The notes: generated by a model not told the origin, from the sequence alone. A DNA stretch of 64,000 bases from Brevibacillus brevis (GCF_900637055.1 NZ_LR134338.1:4801001-4865000), one strand, 5' to 3'. Shown: positions 1 to 9,282, numbered from the stretch's first letter. A program made the numbers and translations.

Positions 1-1043
1 TTTGCGCATTTCGGCTTCAGGATGTCAACTGGGATGCAGGAATCGTACGCGGCCTCGTAAGAAGAGGAGGCGTCTGGAGACAAACCGTACTGCCGCTTCC
101 ACAATGCATTTACAACCGGCTCATATCCCGCCAACGCGAACGAAGTGAACAGATGGCCAACTGGGTTCAACGCTGCAAGGACGCTTCCATTCCCTTTTTT
201 AACGAGCGTTTTTTGAATAAGTGGCATGTACACGCCGCTCTCGAGAATCAACCGACAGCCTCCGAACATCTTCCCAGCATGGTTCGCTATCTGAAGCAAG
301 AAGACCTGCGGCAAATGCTATCTACCTATCGCACCGTTTATGCAAAACCAGCTAACGGCAGCATGGGGCGCGGGATCATTCGAGTTCGCAGTTCACCCGA
401 AGGATACCGGCTCGCGTTCCCCGGAGGATTGCGCAAATCATTTACTAGCATTCAAGGCTTACATCAGTATTTGCAAAAAAGGACAAAAGGCACATCCTAT
501 TTGCTGCAGCAAGGGTTACCGTTAATCGGCATCCAAGGACGACCGACAGATTTTCGTGTATTGGTACAAAAAGACCGAAAAGGCGAATGGTCCGTCACTT
601 CCATGGTAGCTCGCCTGGGATTAAACCGCATTGTTTCCAATATATCCAGAGGCGGGCAGATGATGACTCCCCTTCAGGCCCTGCGAGTTTGTGGACCGCG
701 GGAGGGGGCAATTCGACCATCCCCTCAAACGTTACGCGCAGTAGCACTTAAGCTCGCGATCCTTTTAGAGGAATCACTGCCAGGGCAGTACGCAGAATTC
801 GGAATTGATCTGGGAGTCGATGTCCATGGACGGGTGTGGCTATTGGAGGTCAACAGCAAGCCATCCAAGTCAGCCAAAACTGTTCCATTGCCTGAGGGTG
901 CCGAAGAGCTGCCTCGGCGTGCTCGCCCTTCTGTCATTCGCATGCTGGATTATTCCGCCTTTCTAAGTGGTTTTCCCCGAACCATTCAACCACAAAAGAC
1001 GATAAAAAGAAGACCGAAGCGCAACAAAAACAGGCGAAGGTGA
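1..1043 (+). CDS. YheC/YheD family ATP-grasp protein (5' end outside window)
   Basis: The reading frame is open from base 3 to the stop at 1041-1043, so the gene starts before the window; the ATG at 153 is internal. The upstream part encodes DVNWDAG and IYNRLISRQ, which align with DVDWESN and VYDRIPSRS in the third paralogue at 2141-3517. ATP-grasp features follow: the nucleotide-binding KPANGSMGRG, then DFRVLVQKD, and finally the metal/ATP motif LLEVNSKPS. B. subtilis YheC and YheD are endospore coat-associated; their substrate is unknown. It is the first of four tandem paralogues. The tail is rich in Lys and Arg. The family call is firm, the biochemical role is not known. Confidence 0.88.
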   Translation, partial: CAFRLQDVNWDAGIVRGLVRRGGVWRQTVLPLPQCIYNRLISRQRERSEQMANWVQRCKDASIPFFNERFLNKWHVHAALENQPTASEHLPSMVRYLKQEDLRQMLSTYRTVYAKPANGSMGRGIIRVRSSPEGYRLAFPGGLRKSFTSIQGLHQYLQKRTKGTSYLLQQGLPLIGIQGRPTDFRVLVQKDRKGEWSVTSMVARLGLNRIVSNISRGGQMMTPLQALRVCGPREGAIRPSPQTLRAVALKLAILLEESLPGQYAEFGIDLGVDVHGRVWLLEVNSKPSKSAKTVPLPEGAEELPRRARPSVIRMLDYSAFLSGFPRTIQPQKTIKRRPKRNKNRRR

Positions 1044-1048
1044 CCTAC

Positions 1049-2137
1049 ATGACAGCATCCGAGAGAAGTCTTGGCATCATGGCCCGGTGCCAGGGCTCCC
1101 ACTTTGTAGACAAAGGGTACTACAAAAAGCTTACGCTCTATGGACGCAAGCACGGCATTCGCGTCTTCGTTTTTTCACCACGTCAGGTTAACTTTTCCAC
1201 TCGTATGGTAAAAGGCTTCGAGTATCGCAATGGGTCCTGGCACGCGAAAGACTTCCCAATCCCCGCCTTTATCTATGACCGTTGCTTTGTGGGCCCATCT
1301 TATCGCCACTATAAACCATTTGTGGAAAAGTTGCAAAACGATCGCAACATTACGTTTTTGGGGCATGGTCTGTCTGGAAAATGGCAGGTGCACCAGATGC
1401 TCGCTAAGTCTCCTCTCCTCGCCCCGCTGCTCCCGCCTACTGAAATATTCTCTTATCCTGTGCTCCACGCAACCTTGCAAAAATACGGGGCAGCTATCAT
1501 CAAGCCTATGGCTGGGACTCACGGTATTGGTGTCGTGAGAATCAAAGAAGTACGCAGTGGATATGAAGCTTCTGGACGAAACCGAGACAATAAGCCTTTC
1601 ACTAGGCGAATCCGGGACACTGCCGGATTAAAAAGTTTTGTGTCTGTCTTTACTGCCGGCCGCAAGTTCCTGGTACAGCCCTATCTAGAGTTGCATACCC
1701 CGGATGGTACTCCATTCGATGTCCGTATTCTGGTTCAAAAAAACGAGCTGGGTAAATGGGGAACAACTGGCAAAGCTGTGCGTCTGGGAGACAAACGCAG
1801 TATTACCTCCAATTTGCACGGAGGAGGGAAAGCAACACCTCTGGCCTCTTTCCTGCCCCTTCACTTTACATCCGTAAAAGCGGCACGCATCGAGCAAACA
1901 ATCAACCGAGTGGCGGAAGAACTTCCCCGTTTTTTGGAAGAGTCACACGGCAGGCTCGTTGAGCTGGGAATCGATATCGGCATCGACACCGCAGGTAATG
2001 TTTGGATCATCGAGGTAAACAGCAGACCAGGGCGAACTGTTTTTCGCATGATTGACGACCCGACTGCACAACTGCATTCGATTACTCAGCCCGTTCGCTA
2101 CGCCCACTATCTTATGAAAGAGCGTGTAGGAGGTTAA
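1049..2137 (+). CDS. YheC/YheD family ATP-grasp protein (short form)
   Basis: A 362-residue protein, second of four tandem paralogues. A GTG at 1040 overlaps the previous stop, but the GAAGGTG ribosome site at 1036-1042 better suits the ATG at 1049. It lacks the ~90-residue N-terminal domain of the third paralogue and begins directly with the SLGIMAR segment. Visible motifs are IKPMAGTHGIG (ATP binding), PFDVRILVQKN, and IIEVNSRPG (metal/ATP). The family is linked to the spore coat in Bacillus; the substrate is unknown. It is translationally close to both neighbours, so it probably belongs to one operon. A peptide or amino-acid ligase activity can be inferred only from the ATP-grasp fold. Confidence 0.88.
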   Translation: MTASERSLGIMARCQGSHFVDKGYYKKLTLYGRKHGIRVFVFSPRQVNFSTRMVKGFEYRNGSWHAKDFPIPAFIYDRCFVGPSYRHYKPFVEKLQNDRNITFLGHGLSGKWQVHQMLAKSPLLAPLLPPTEIFSYPVLHATLQKYGAAIIKPMAGTHGIGVVRIKEVRSGYEASGRNRDNKPFTRRIRDTAGLKSFVSVFTAGRKFLVQPYLELHTPDGTPFDVRILVQKNELGKWGTTGKAVRLGDKRSITSNLHGGGKATPLASFLPLHFTSVKAARIEQTINRVAEELPRFLEESHGRLVELGIDIGIDTAGNVWIIEVNSRPGRTVFRMIDDPTAQLHSITQPVRYAHYLMKERVGG

Positions 2138-2140
2138 AGC

Positions 2141-3517
2141 ATGGAAACGTTCAGAATGCGGCTTCGCTTCCTTTCCAACCCCCGTATCAGTGGGATTATC
2201 CTGCCGGCTACTCTCTTCCAACAGTTACAGCTACGTCAACGCCAAAAAATTAAAGTCTTACTGGGTAAAAAGGAAGTAGTCGCAACTGTCTTACAAGATA
2301 AACGCAATCCGGATGCGAACGTCATGAAAGTGACAACGCTCTTGCAAACAGAGCTGGGCATTCCTCACCCGGGCTTGATCCAGCTCAAACTAGAGGGCTC
2401 CGCACTCCGAATCGGTCCCTCAATCGGGATCGTCACGACTGGCATACGACGAGATCCCAAGCAACCAATTGGCTCTCGCACTTCGTTTTTTTACAATCTG
2501 TTACAGGCTCAAGAAGGGAAAGGCGTTTTCTACTATATATTTTCCCCCACCGATGTAGACTGGGAATCCAATACAGTCAAAGCGTGGTTCTTGCGCAGAA
2601 GCAAGTCAGGGGGCTACTTTTGGAAAAAGCATGTTACCGCCATGCCCGATGTCGTCTATGATCGTATTCCCTCTCGTTCGGCAGAAAAACATGAAGCCGT
2701 TCGGGAATTCAAGTATCGACTCGCCAGTTACCCCAATTTACCGATGTTCAATCAGGGCTTTTTTAACAAATGGGGCGTGCACCAACTGCTGTATCCGAAT
2801 CCAGAAGTGAATGAGCATATCCCGGAGACTTACACCTCTCCGTCCCTTACAACTGTTCGAAACTTGCTGCGTAAATACCCTATCGTTTATTTGAAGCCCA
2901 AAAATGGAAGTCTCGGGTACGGTATTGTCAAAGTTGTTCGCCAAGCAGGCGGTGGCTTTACTGCCTCCTATCATACAGGCAGCGGTAATGTAAAAAGACA
3001 ATTTTCCAAGCTGTCCAGCCTTTATCAGCATGTCTTCCGCAGTCGTCGCGTCAGTTCGTATCTGGCACAACAGGGCATTCCGCTCATGACATTCCATGGA
3101 CGACCGTTTGACTTCCGTGTTCACTTGCATAAAAATCAACAAAACGAGTGGGTCGTCTCCTGCACGGCAGCCAAGGTTGCAGGTTCTGGCAGCGTAACTA
3201 CCCACGTACGCACAGGTGGTACTGTCATCCCCGGCGATGACCTGTTGCAGCACCTGTTTGGCAGACAAAAAGCCCTCATGACCCAGCGCATTTCTGAAGC
3301 CTCGATTCGACTCGCTACCGCGATTGAACTGGCAAAAGGGATTGATTTAGGAGAATTGGGGCTGGACATGGGGATTGATACGCAAGGCCATGTCTGGATG
3401 TTCGAAGCGAATTCCAAGCCTGGCCGTTCTATATTCAAACACGCCCGTCTCAGGCAGGCTGATCACGAATCACGCAAGCTGCTCGTCGATTATAGCTGTT
3501 ACTTGGCCAATTTCTAG
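2141..3517 (+). CDS. YheC/YheD family ATP-grasp protein (full-length form)
   Basis: A 458-residue protein, third of the tandem set. It starts three bases after the previous stop, behind a strong AGGAGGT site. The N-terminal ~90 residues form a small domain (RFLSNPRISGIILP and a lysine-rich strand region) seen in YheD-type members. Then come GIVTTGI, the conserved VVYDRIPSR, the ATP-binding YLKPKNGSLGYG, DFRVHLHKN, and the C-terminal MFEANSKPG motif. All expected ATP-grasp landmarks are present. The likely role is at the forming spore, by analogy with B. subtilis YheC/YheD. The reaction is not established for the family. Confidence 0.9.
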   Translation: METFRMRLRFLSNPRISGIILPATLFQQLQLRQRQKIKVLLGKKEVVATVLQDKRNPDANVMKVTTLLQTELGIPHPGLIQLKLEGSALRIGPSIGIVTTGIRRDPKQPIGSRTSFFYNLLQAQEGKGVFYYIFSPTDVDWESNTVKAWFLRRSKSGGYFWKKHVTAMPDVVYDRIPSRSAEKHEAVREFKYRLASYPNLPMFNQGFFNKWGVHQLLYPNPEVNEHIPETYTSPSLTTVRNLLRKYPIVYLKPKNGSLGYGIVKVVRQAGGGFTASYHTGSGNVKRQFSKLSSLYQHVFRSRRVSSYLAQQGIPLMTFHGRPFDFRVHLHKNQQNEWVVSCTAAKVAGSGSVTTHVRTGGTVIPGDDLLQHLFGRQKALMTQRISEASIRLATAIELAKGIDLGELGLDMGIDTQGHVWMFEANSKPGRSIFKHARLRQADHESRKLLVDYSCYLANF

Positions 3518-3558
3518 TTGCACGCGATCTGTACCGTTTTTCAGGAAGGAGGAACACC

Positions 3559-4866
3559 ATGCTTCAGCAGCGCTCCGGGTGGCTGACGATCCTCCCTAGC
3601 GGTAGATGGTTCGTACAGTTACCTCGGCTAGTCCTTAAACGCTCGCCAAAGCCACTGGTCGCCAGTCTCGGTCCCTTTTCTCATACGAAACGGATATACG
3701 CTGGTTTACCCCGCGTGCAACCAAGGCGTATTCGTACACGCATTAACTGGAAAATGGCGGGCGACTCCCTGAAGCTTGGCCCATTATTTGGCATATTGAC
3801 CGTTGGTGAAGGGGCAACATTTTTAGGAAATCGCGAGAACTTCAAGGATATTACTCAATCGGGGAAGCAATGGGGTGCACTCGTTTATGTATTCACTCCA
3901 CAAGGAATCAATTGGGAGAAGAAAAAGGTGCGCGGCTATTTGTACAACAATCGTCTAAACTCGTGGCAAGAGGTGATTCTACCTTTCCCCCATGTGGTTT
4001 ACAACCGAATTCCGACGAGAAAAGCAGAACGGCGACCTGAAGTCCGAAGAGCATTGAACCGCATTCATGAGATGCCAAATGTCACATTGTTTAATCGCCG
4101 CTTTTTTGACAAGCAAAAACTGTTTACGATGCTGGAGTCCCACCTGGAGGTGCAAGCTTTTCTACCTGAGACGAAGCAACTGGACACCTTGGCTCGCTTT
4201 CGAAGCTTTTGTACAGAACATCGCTTTGTCTACTTGAAGCCTGTGCGTGGTAAAGCGGGGGAAGGGATTATGCGCATTGATTTCAAAAACGATAAGTGGT
4301 TCCTGCAACGGTTAAAGGAACAAAAGGCCATTACTCGCCGCTTTTCCAATTTGAATGATGTATGGAAGCACATCAGACTTCATGTCAAACAGCAGAAGTA
4401 CATCATGCAACAAGGTATCCGTCGTGCCCGCTACAACGGTAAACCTTTTGATGTGCGCGTCCTCGTACAGAAAGATGGCGAGGGCGAGTGGAGCGTAACC
4501 GGAGTCGGCATCAGAAGGTCTGGCTCGCAAAGCATCACCACTCATGTGCCACGAGGAGGCTCGATCCACTCGTTATCAACCGTTCTGCAAGCCTTGTTCA
4601 AAAATAATCCCGAGCAAATGGAAAGACACATTCACGATACGGCGCTCGCCATCGCACGGTCATTAAATGCAGAATGGACGGATTTGGCTGAGATGTCTAT
4701 GGACTTTGGCTTGACAGAAGAAGGAAAGCTATGGTTCTTTGAAGCGAATGCAAAGCCGGAGAAATTCGATGAACCATCAATCCGACGATTATCGTTAGCG
4801 AATTTGATCCACTACGCACAGCATGTCTCCCGCTTGCAAAACAAGCGAGGAATTGCCGCAGGATAA
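3559..4866 (+). CDS. YheC/YheD family ATP-grasp protein (fourth paralogue)
   Basis: A 435-residue protein behind GGAAGGAGG at 3543-3551. Its N-terminal domain is shorter and more divergent than in the preceding gene. The rest follows the same order: GILTVGEG, VVYNRIPTRKA, YLKPVRGKAGEG for nucleotide binding, DVRVLVQKD, and FFEANAKPE. The last motif has Ala in place of the Ser found in the other three copies. A terminator hairpin lies about 285 bases downstream. The four genes are different enough from each other to be old duplications. Function is inferred only from the B. subtilis coat-associated relatives. Confidence 0.88.
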   Translation: MLQQRSGWLTILPSGRWFVQLPRLVLKRSPKPLVASLGPFSHTKRIYAGLPRVQPRRIRTRINWKMAGDSLKLGPLFGILTVGEGATFLGNRENFKDITQSGKQWGALVYVFTPQGINWEKKKVRGYLYNNRLNSWQEVILPFPHVVYNRIPTRKAERRPEVRRALNRIHEMPNVTLFNRRFFDKQKLFTMLESHLEVQAFLPETKQLDTLARFRSFCTEHRFVYLKPVRGKAGEGIMRIDFKNDKWFLQRLKEQKAITRRFSNLNDVWKHIRLHVKQQKYIMQQGIRRARYNGKPFDVRVLVQKDGEGEWSVTGVGIRRSGSQSITTHVPRGGSIHSLSTVLQALFKNNPEQMERHIHDTALAIARSLNAEWTDLAEMSMDFGLTEEGKLWFFEANAKPEKFDEPSIRRLSLANLIHYAQHVSRLQNKRGIAAG

Positions 4867-5150
4867 GGGAGTCGAACAGCACTGGCTGATTCACAGACGA
4901 CCTTGGTGCGATTTGCCCGTCAGGAAGGGGAACGGCGCATCACCCAACGAACGACTGGCTGACGCGATTGACCCCCATGTGTTGGCTCATAAGGTCAAAA
5001 ACCGAGAAAAAATCCGCTGTTTCCTGATGAAAATGGGGTCAATCCTTCCTGGTTGTAGATAAACGCTACCGCAATAGGTGAATCGGCATGCTGGCTGTAC
5101 GTGCGGGTAGCACTAAACAATGAGGCAAGTCTCACGTTTTGATCTAAAGG
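4867..5150. other. Intergenic stretch without a supported gene
   Basis: Short open frames here overlap the end of the fourth YheC/YheD gene or have no ribosome site and no recognisable product. I see nothing coding between the stop at 4866 and the terminator at 5151. Confidence 0.6.
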
Positions 5151-5182
5151 AACATGCCGTTTAGACTTCGGCATGTTTTTTT
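5151..5182 (+). terminator. Rho-independent terminator after the YheC/YheD genes
   Basis: AACATGCCG at 5151-5159 pairs perfectly with CGGCATGTT at 5169-5177, followed by a T run. It probably ends the four-gene YheC/YheD transcript. Confidence 0.8.
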
Positions 5183-5244
5183 CGTTTTCGGATGCATGAC
5201 AATATCGAGCTTGGAAAAAATACTCCATGGAGGTGGTCTTAACC

Positions 5245-6051
5245 ATGACCTACACAAATAACAATATGATGCAATCCCAGCAACAACCTCAATTTTTCGG
5301 AGCAGTAAGCCCTGCAGGTTCTATGTTCCAACCAGGCTTCGCCGGAACCAACGTACAAGAAGTACAGTATTGGAACCAAGGCGGTCATGCACCACAATCC
5401 ATCGGAGCGCCTTCCTCTGCTGTATCCTTCAGCGGTGGAGTCGGTGGTGCCCAATCCATCTTTTCCCCAGGCTTTGCGAATACCAATGCTCAAGAAGTAA
5501 GACAGCAAAATGCTGGCTATCCAGCACAACAACAGCAACAACAACAATTTGGTTTTGGTCAAAATCAGGCATCCCAGTACATCCAGGCTCAGCCATCGTA
5601 TCAACCAGCATTTAGTGGCGGAGCGAACTCGATCTTTTCTCCTGGCTTTGCTGGAACCAATGTTCAAGAGGTTCAAGCGCGAAATCAAGCTGGCTATAGC
5701 AGCTTCGCGGGTCCAACTGGCTTCGCTGGACAAGCTGGCTTTGTGAACCAAGCTGGAAACGCTGGACAAACTGGCTTTGTGAACCAAGCCGGAAACGCTG
5801 GCAGCATCTTTTCCCCAGGCTTTGCCGGAACCAATGTTCAAGAAGTACGCCAATTGAACAACACCGGCTTCGGTCTGCAAGCACAGCAGCCTCAACAGCA
5901 ACAGCAGGCTTTTGCGAATACACTCGGCATGGGAGCACAATCTGTCTTCACTCCGGGTTTTGCTGGCACGAATGTGCAAGAGGTGCGCCAATTGAACGCT
6001 CCAGGTCAGGCAGCTCCACACACAGGGTCAATCTTCCCTGGCACTTTCTAA
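5245..6051 (+). CDS. Gln/Gly/Asn-rich repeat protein with five PGFAGTNVQEV motifs
   Basis: A 268-residue protein. An ATG at 5227 exists, but GGAGGTGG at 5229-5236 sits eight bases before the ATG at 5245, giving the start MTYTNNNMMQ. It has no signal peptide and no membrane segment. The core unit is F-[QST]-P-GFA-[GN]-TN-[VA]-QEV followed by about four residues and Asn, present five times. The units are separated by low-complexity linkers rich in Gln, Gly, Ala and Phe, some with poly-Gln runs and a short internal duplication (GFVNQAGNAG). I do not recognise the family. Composition and the upstream coat-type genes suggest a structural spore or surface protein, but that is only inference. Confidence 0.8.
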   Translation: MTYTNNNMMQSQQQPQFFGAVSPAGSMFQPGFAGTNVQEVQYWNQGGHAPQSIGAPSSAVSFSGGVGGAQSIFSPGFANTNAQEVRQQNAGYPAQQQQQQQFGFGQNQASQYIQAQPSYQPAFSGGANSIFSPGFAGTNVQEVQARNQAGYSSFAGPTGFAGQAGFVNQAGNAGQTGFVNQAGNAGSIFSPGFAGTNVQEVRQLNNTGFGLQAQQPQQQQQAFANTLGMGAQSVFTPGFAGTNVQEVRQLNAPGQAAPHTGSIFPGTF

Positions 6052-6054
6052 ATG

Positions 6055-6097
6055 AAAAAAGCGTGACCATCCATCGCGACGGTCACGCTTTTTGTTA
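6055..6097. terminator. Bidirectional terminator
   Basis: AAAAAAGCGTGACC and GGTCACGCTTTTT form a strong hairpin with A and T runs on opposite sides. It can end both the repeat-protein gene on the plus strand and the 6107-6613 gene on the minus strand. Confidence 0.85.
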
Positions 6098-6106
6098 TGT
6101 GATGGT

Positions 6107-6613
6107 TCAGCAGTCTGCATTTTCCCAAACCGCCTGATACACGGCGTGCAAATCTTGCAGACTCTGTTCATCCACTGTAAAAATGATGCTGCCAAACACG
6201 TAGGCATCATTCTGTACGCAGGACCATCCATCACCGTTTGGTTGAAACTGCGCCTCTACACACGCCTCAGTTTGATCCAGCAGTCGCCGTACCGCTACAT
6301 GCTTTTCCAACGATGGTCGATATCTGTCCATCACTTGCGCAAGACGTTCATCCTGACGCGCCAGCCGATACAGGGCAAGCTCAATCTGGAGCCAGCAGGT
6401 TACATAAAAATGGAACTCCAAAAATAACGTGTGTACGGCTGCACGGATTTTGTCGTGGTCACCAGCTTCCAAGGCTGCACGTGCTTCCTGCTTTTTCTCC
6501 TGAATCAGGTCAAAATGACTGACTGCTCCGCGGTAAAACTTGCGCACCACGTTGTACAACATCTCGGGAGTACGCGGCGGAAGACTCCGATGTCGGTTTT
6601 GCACATCTCGCAT
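6107..6613 (-). CDS. Conserved hypothetical protein
   Basis: A 168-residue protein. The frame is open upstream, but GAGGAGA lies just before the ATG at 6613 (MRDVQNRHRS), which is the better start. It is soluble, mostly helical in appearance, and has no signal peptide. The middle has several Leu/Arg-rich amphipathic stretches (LFLEFHFYVTCWLQ, LALYRLARQDERL). The C-terminus looks more mixed. I do not recognise the family. It lies at the 3' end of the minus-strand polysaccharide run and could be its last gene or an independent one. Confidence 0.7.
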   Translation of the reverse strand: MRDVQNRHRSLPPRTPEMLYNVVRKFYRGAVSHFDLIQEKKQEARAALEAGDHDKIRAAVHTLFLEFHFYVTCWLQIELALYRLARQDERLAQVMDRYRPSLEKHVAVRRLLDQTEACVEAQFQPNGDGWSCVQNDAYVFGSIIFTVDEQSLQDLHAVYQAVWENADC

Positions 6614-6684
6614 GGCTTGTTCTCCTCTTTCCGACGCTCGTTTTCTTCTATTGTACAACAACAATGGTGCACGATGCAGGCAGC

Positions 6685-8364
6685 CTACTCTTTCCCGTTT
6701 TTCCAGTAGTCATAGGCATGAATGGCGAGCCCCCAATAAGAGGAGTATCGATCCAGCGCTTTTGTCACCAGATCCAGCTGCCGATCCATTTCCCCTATGC
6801 CTTCCTCGTAAAAAGTGATCCCGTTCCCTTCGTGGCTCTCTTTCGTCTCCACGGCGACGACCAGCTTTTTATGGAGGCTCTCCGCATACTTCATCTGATT
6901 TTCAACCAAGCCGATGATGCCAGGAGCGCGATCGCGAAATGCCATCAAGGTCGTATGATCAAGCTGTTTGATCATCCAATGCGAAAACGGCAATTCGGGC
7001 TGGCCCGGCGTAGGTGTCTTGTCCAGCCATGCGGCAAGATCGACGCTTGCTTCCAAGGAAGTCCCATTCTTGGTCTCCTCAACAAAAGCTTCGATATTAC
7101 CCATCCATTGGCGTAAGACTGCCTCTTTATCCTCGCGCCAGACAGGAAGGACATACGGCTCGATGTCTAAGTGAATGCCGTGAAATTGCTCTTCTGTCGA
7201 GACAGACTCATTGTAGGCTTTCACCCAATTCACGAGCTTCATGATCTTGCTTCGACTTTCAGACAGAGCCCAAATCGGATGACCGCCCATCGCATGAACC
7301 TCGATACCCGCTTCACGTGCCTCTCTCACGAAATCGCGATAATAGGAAATCGGCTGCTCCAAATCTAAACGAACATAGAGGAGATTCACCCCGTTTTGTT
7401 CTGCAAAGGAGAGAATTTCCTCCTTTTCCGTGCCAATCAATTCTGCACGCCATATGTAGGTGCCTTTGTAGCGTTGCTTGGTGACCGGGGGCAGTGGAGT
7501 CGCCTCCTTCCAGTAGCGATAATCGTGGATTGCAACACCAGAGAAGGACGGATGCTGTGCCAAATATGTGGGCAATTGCTCTACTTGCTGTTTCATGTGA
7601 GCCGGACCTTCCTCTGCAAAAGAAGAGTGGTCTTCATCCAGCGGCTTCATATTCACAGCGACCAAGACGCGTGTCTCTAATTCATCCGCTTCCTTCATTT
7701 CATTATCAATCAAATTCAGGATGCCGTTTTGACCGGAAAGTGTGTCACGATACGCCATGATACATACCGTATCAAACTGACTCATCATCCATTTGGACAA
7801 AGACATTTCTTCTTGTCCCGGAACGGGAATATCGTCCAGCCAAAAAGGAATGGCTGCACTGGCAACCAAATCCTGATCTTTTGACACCTCGGCTGTGAAC
7901 GCCTGCACATTGGCTTGCCATTCACGGATAATCCGCTTCTGATCGCTCTCCCAAAACGGCAAAAGATACGGCTCGATGTCTAACTGAATCCCGCGAATCC
8001 GCTCATTCTTCTCTGCTTCACGGTTGTAGCTTTTTACCCAGTGGACGATGTTCATCATCCGCTTTTCATTGCTTTTGAGCGCCCACGCCGGATGGCCGGC
8101 TACCGCATGAACCTCGATCCCCATCTCTGTCGCTTCGCGAATAAAATCGCGGTAGTATTCATAGGGCTTGTTCATTTCGATTCGCAAGTAGACGAGATTA
8201 ATATCGTTACTTTTGCAGAAATCGAGAATCTCTTGTTTCTCTCTCCCGATCATCTCGGATTGCCAGATCCACGTTGCTTTACTCTTCTTCTCCGCTGGGG
8301 AAAAGCCGAACAGAAAGCCGACCGTCAGGCAGAGAACACTCAAATAGATGCGCGCAGCTTTCAT
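6685..8364 (-). CDS. Exported tandem GH18-like TIM-barrel protein
   Basis: A 559-residue protein with an N-terminal signal-like segment (LSVLCLTVGFLFGF). The rest is two copies of one ~260-residue domain, starting at KATWIWQSE and GTYIWRAEL. Each copy holds LDIEPY, reminiscent of the DxE catalytic region of GH18-type barrels, and an M-A-[YF]-R segment like the GH18 MxY motif. A third copy of the domain is the neighbouring gene at 8368-9282. The start at 8364 follows AGAGGAG, four bases after the upstream gene's stop. It is likely a secreted glycosidase or glycan-binding protein acting on the polymer of this locus. The family assignment is structural guesswork from motifs. Confidence 0.72.
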   Translation of the reverse strand: MKAARIYLSVLCLTVGFLFGFSPAEKKSKATWIWQSEMIGREKQEILDFCKSNDINLVYLRIEMNKPYEYYRDFIREATEMGIEVHAVAGHPAWALKSNEKRMMNIVHWVKSYNREAEKNERIRGIQLDIEPYLLPFWESDQKRIIREWQANVQAFTAEVSKDQDLVASAAIPFWLDDIPVPGQEEMSLSKWMMSQFDTVCIMAYRDTLSGQNGILNLIDNEMKEADELETRVLVAVNMKPLDEDHSSFAEEGPAHMKQQVEQLPTYLAQHPSFSGVAIHDYRYWKEATPLPPVTKQRYKGTYIWRAELIGTEKEEILSFAEQNGVNLLYVRLDLEQPISYYRDFVREAREAGIEVHAMGGHPIWALSESRSKIMKLVNWVKAYNESVSTEEQFHGIHLDIEPYVLPVWREDKEAVLRQWMGNIEAFVEETKNGTSLEASVDLAAWLDKTPTPGQPELPFSHWMIKQLDHTTLMAFRDRAPGIIGLVENQMKYAESLHKKLVVAVETKESHEGNGITFYEEGIGEMDRQLDLVTKALDRYSSYWGLAIHAYDYWKNGKE

Positions 8365-8367
8365 TCG

Positions 8368-9282
8368 TCAAAGTTGCTCCTCTCGTTGACTTGCGTGCTT
8401 CCAGCTCTCGTAATCATGGATCGCACTTCCTGCAAACGCCGGATTGTTTGACAGCTCCTCCTGTAAAATGGCCAACTGGCTGTTCATCTCTTCTGTGCCT
8501 TCTTCATAAAAGCTCACATGAGCGCCTTCCATCGTTTCCATGATGTTGACGCCTACGATGACCGACCCTTTATTCTGTACATTGGCATCATCGACGATCT
8601 TTTCTACGATTTCGACGATCCCATTTTGCCCAAGGGCTTGATTGCGGTAGGCCATTAACGTAATACTGTCGAGTCGCTGCACCATCCAGTTGCTCACTTT
8701 CTCATCACTGCCAGGAACCTTTACGGAGTCGATCCAAAAAGGCAAATCGGCACCGACAGCGAGATCCGTATCCTTCTTCGTCTCCGCTGCCAGATAGCTG
8801 ACATTTTTCAGCCATTGCCGGACGATTTCTTCCTGGTCTTCCTTCCACGCAGGCAAGAGGTACGGCTCGATATCGACGTGAATCCCTGAGAATCGTTCAT
8901 CTGGCTTGGCACTGCGATTGAACGCCTTCACCCAGGAGATGAGATCGTCGATGCTCTGGCGATTCGCTGTTAACGCCCAATTTGGGTCACCGCCAAGCGC
9001 CTCTACCTTGATGCCTGCCTCGTTGGCTCTCTCAATGAAGGTACGATACGTCTGAGGCGCAACAGCTGTTGGCTCAACGTGAAGATAGATCAGGTTGATG
9101 TCGTTTTTCTCGGCAAACTCGATCATTTCATCGGTTTGGGTCTCCATTTGCTTGGCATCCCATATCCAGGTTGCTTTTGTCAGGGCGGAGCGGGGGTTTG
9201 CCAACGACAGCATGATGATCGAAGCCACTGTCACAAGGAGCAGTGCTATCCAAAGCCAGCTATATCGACGAAGTACCTGCAT
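8368..9282 (-). CDS. Membrane-anchored GH18-like TIM-barrel protein
   Basis: A 304-residue protein with an N-terminal transmembrane anchor (LWIALLLVTVASIIML), then one copy of the KATWIWDAK...VDIEPYLLP...LMAYRNQ domain found twice in the next gene. The start ATG overlaps the stop of the GlmU-like gene (TGATG), so the two are translationally coupled. The single-domain and double-domain genes clearly arose by duplication. The conserved acidic pair in VDIEP fits a GH18-like catalytic strand. It is probably outward-facing and acts on, or binds, the product of the glycosyltransferase encoded upstream. Enzymatic activity is untested. Confidence 0.72.
   Translation of the reverse strand: MQVLRRYSWLWIALLLVTVASIIMLSLANPRSALTKATWIWDAKQMETQTDEMIEFAEKNDINLIYLHVEPTAVAPQTYRTFIERANEAGIKVEALGGDPNWALTANRQSIDDLISWVKAFNRSAKPDERFSGIHVDIEPYLLPAWKEDQEEIVRQWLKNVSYLAAETKKDTDLAVGADLPFWIDSVKVPGSDEKVSNWMVQRLDSITLMAYRNQALGQNGIVEIVEKIVDDANVQNKGSVIVGVNIMETMEGAHVSFYEEGTEEMNSQLAILQEELSNNPAFAGSAIHDYESWKHASQREEQL

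Noticed and set aside
5185..5228. Sigma-E/K-like -10 (CATGACAATA) before the repeat-protein gene
   Set aside because: The -35 region does not fit and the -10 has a mismatch, so sporulation control cannot be claimed from it.
5239..6021. 260-residue minus-strand frame opposite the repeat protein
   Set aside because: It mirrors the repeats of the plus-strand gene, and that gene has the ribosome site and terminator.
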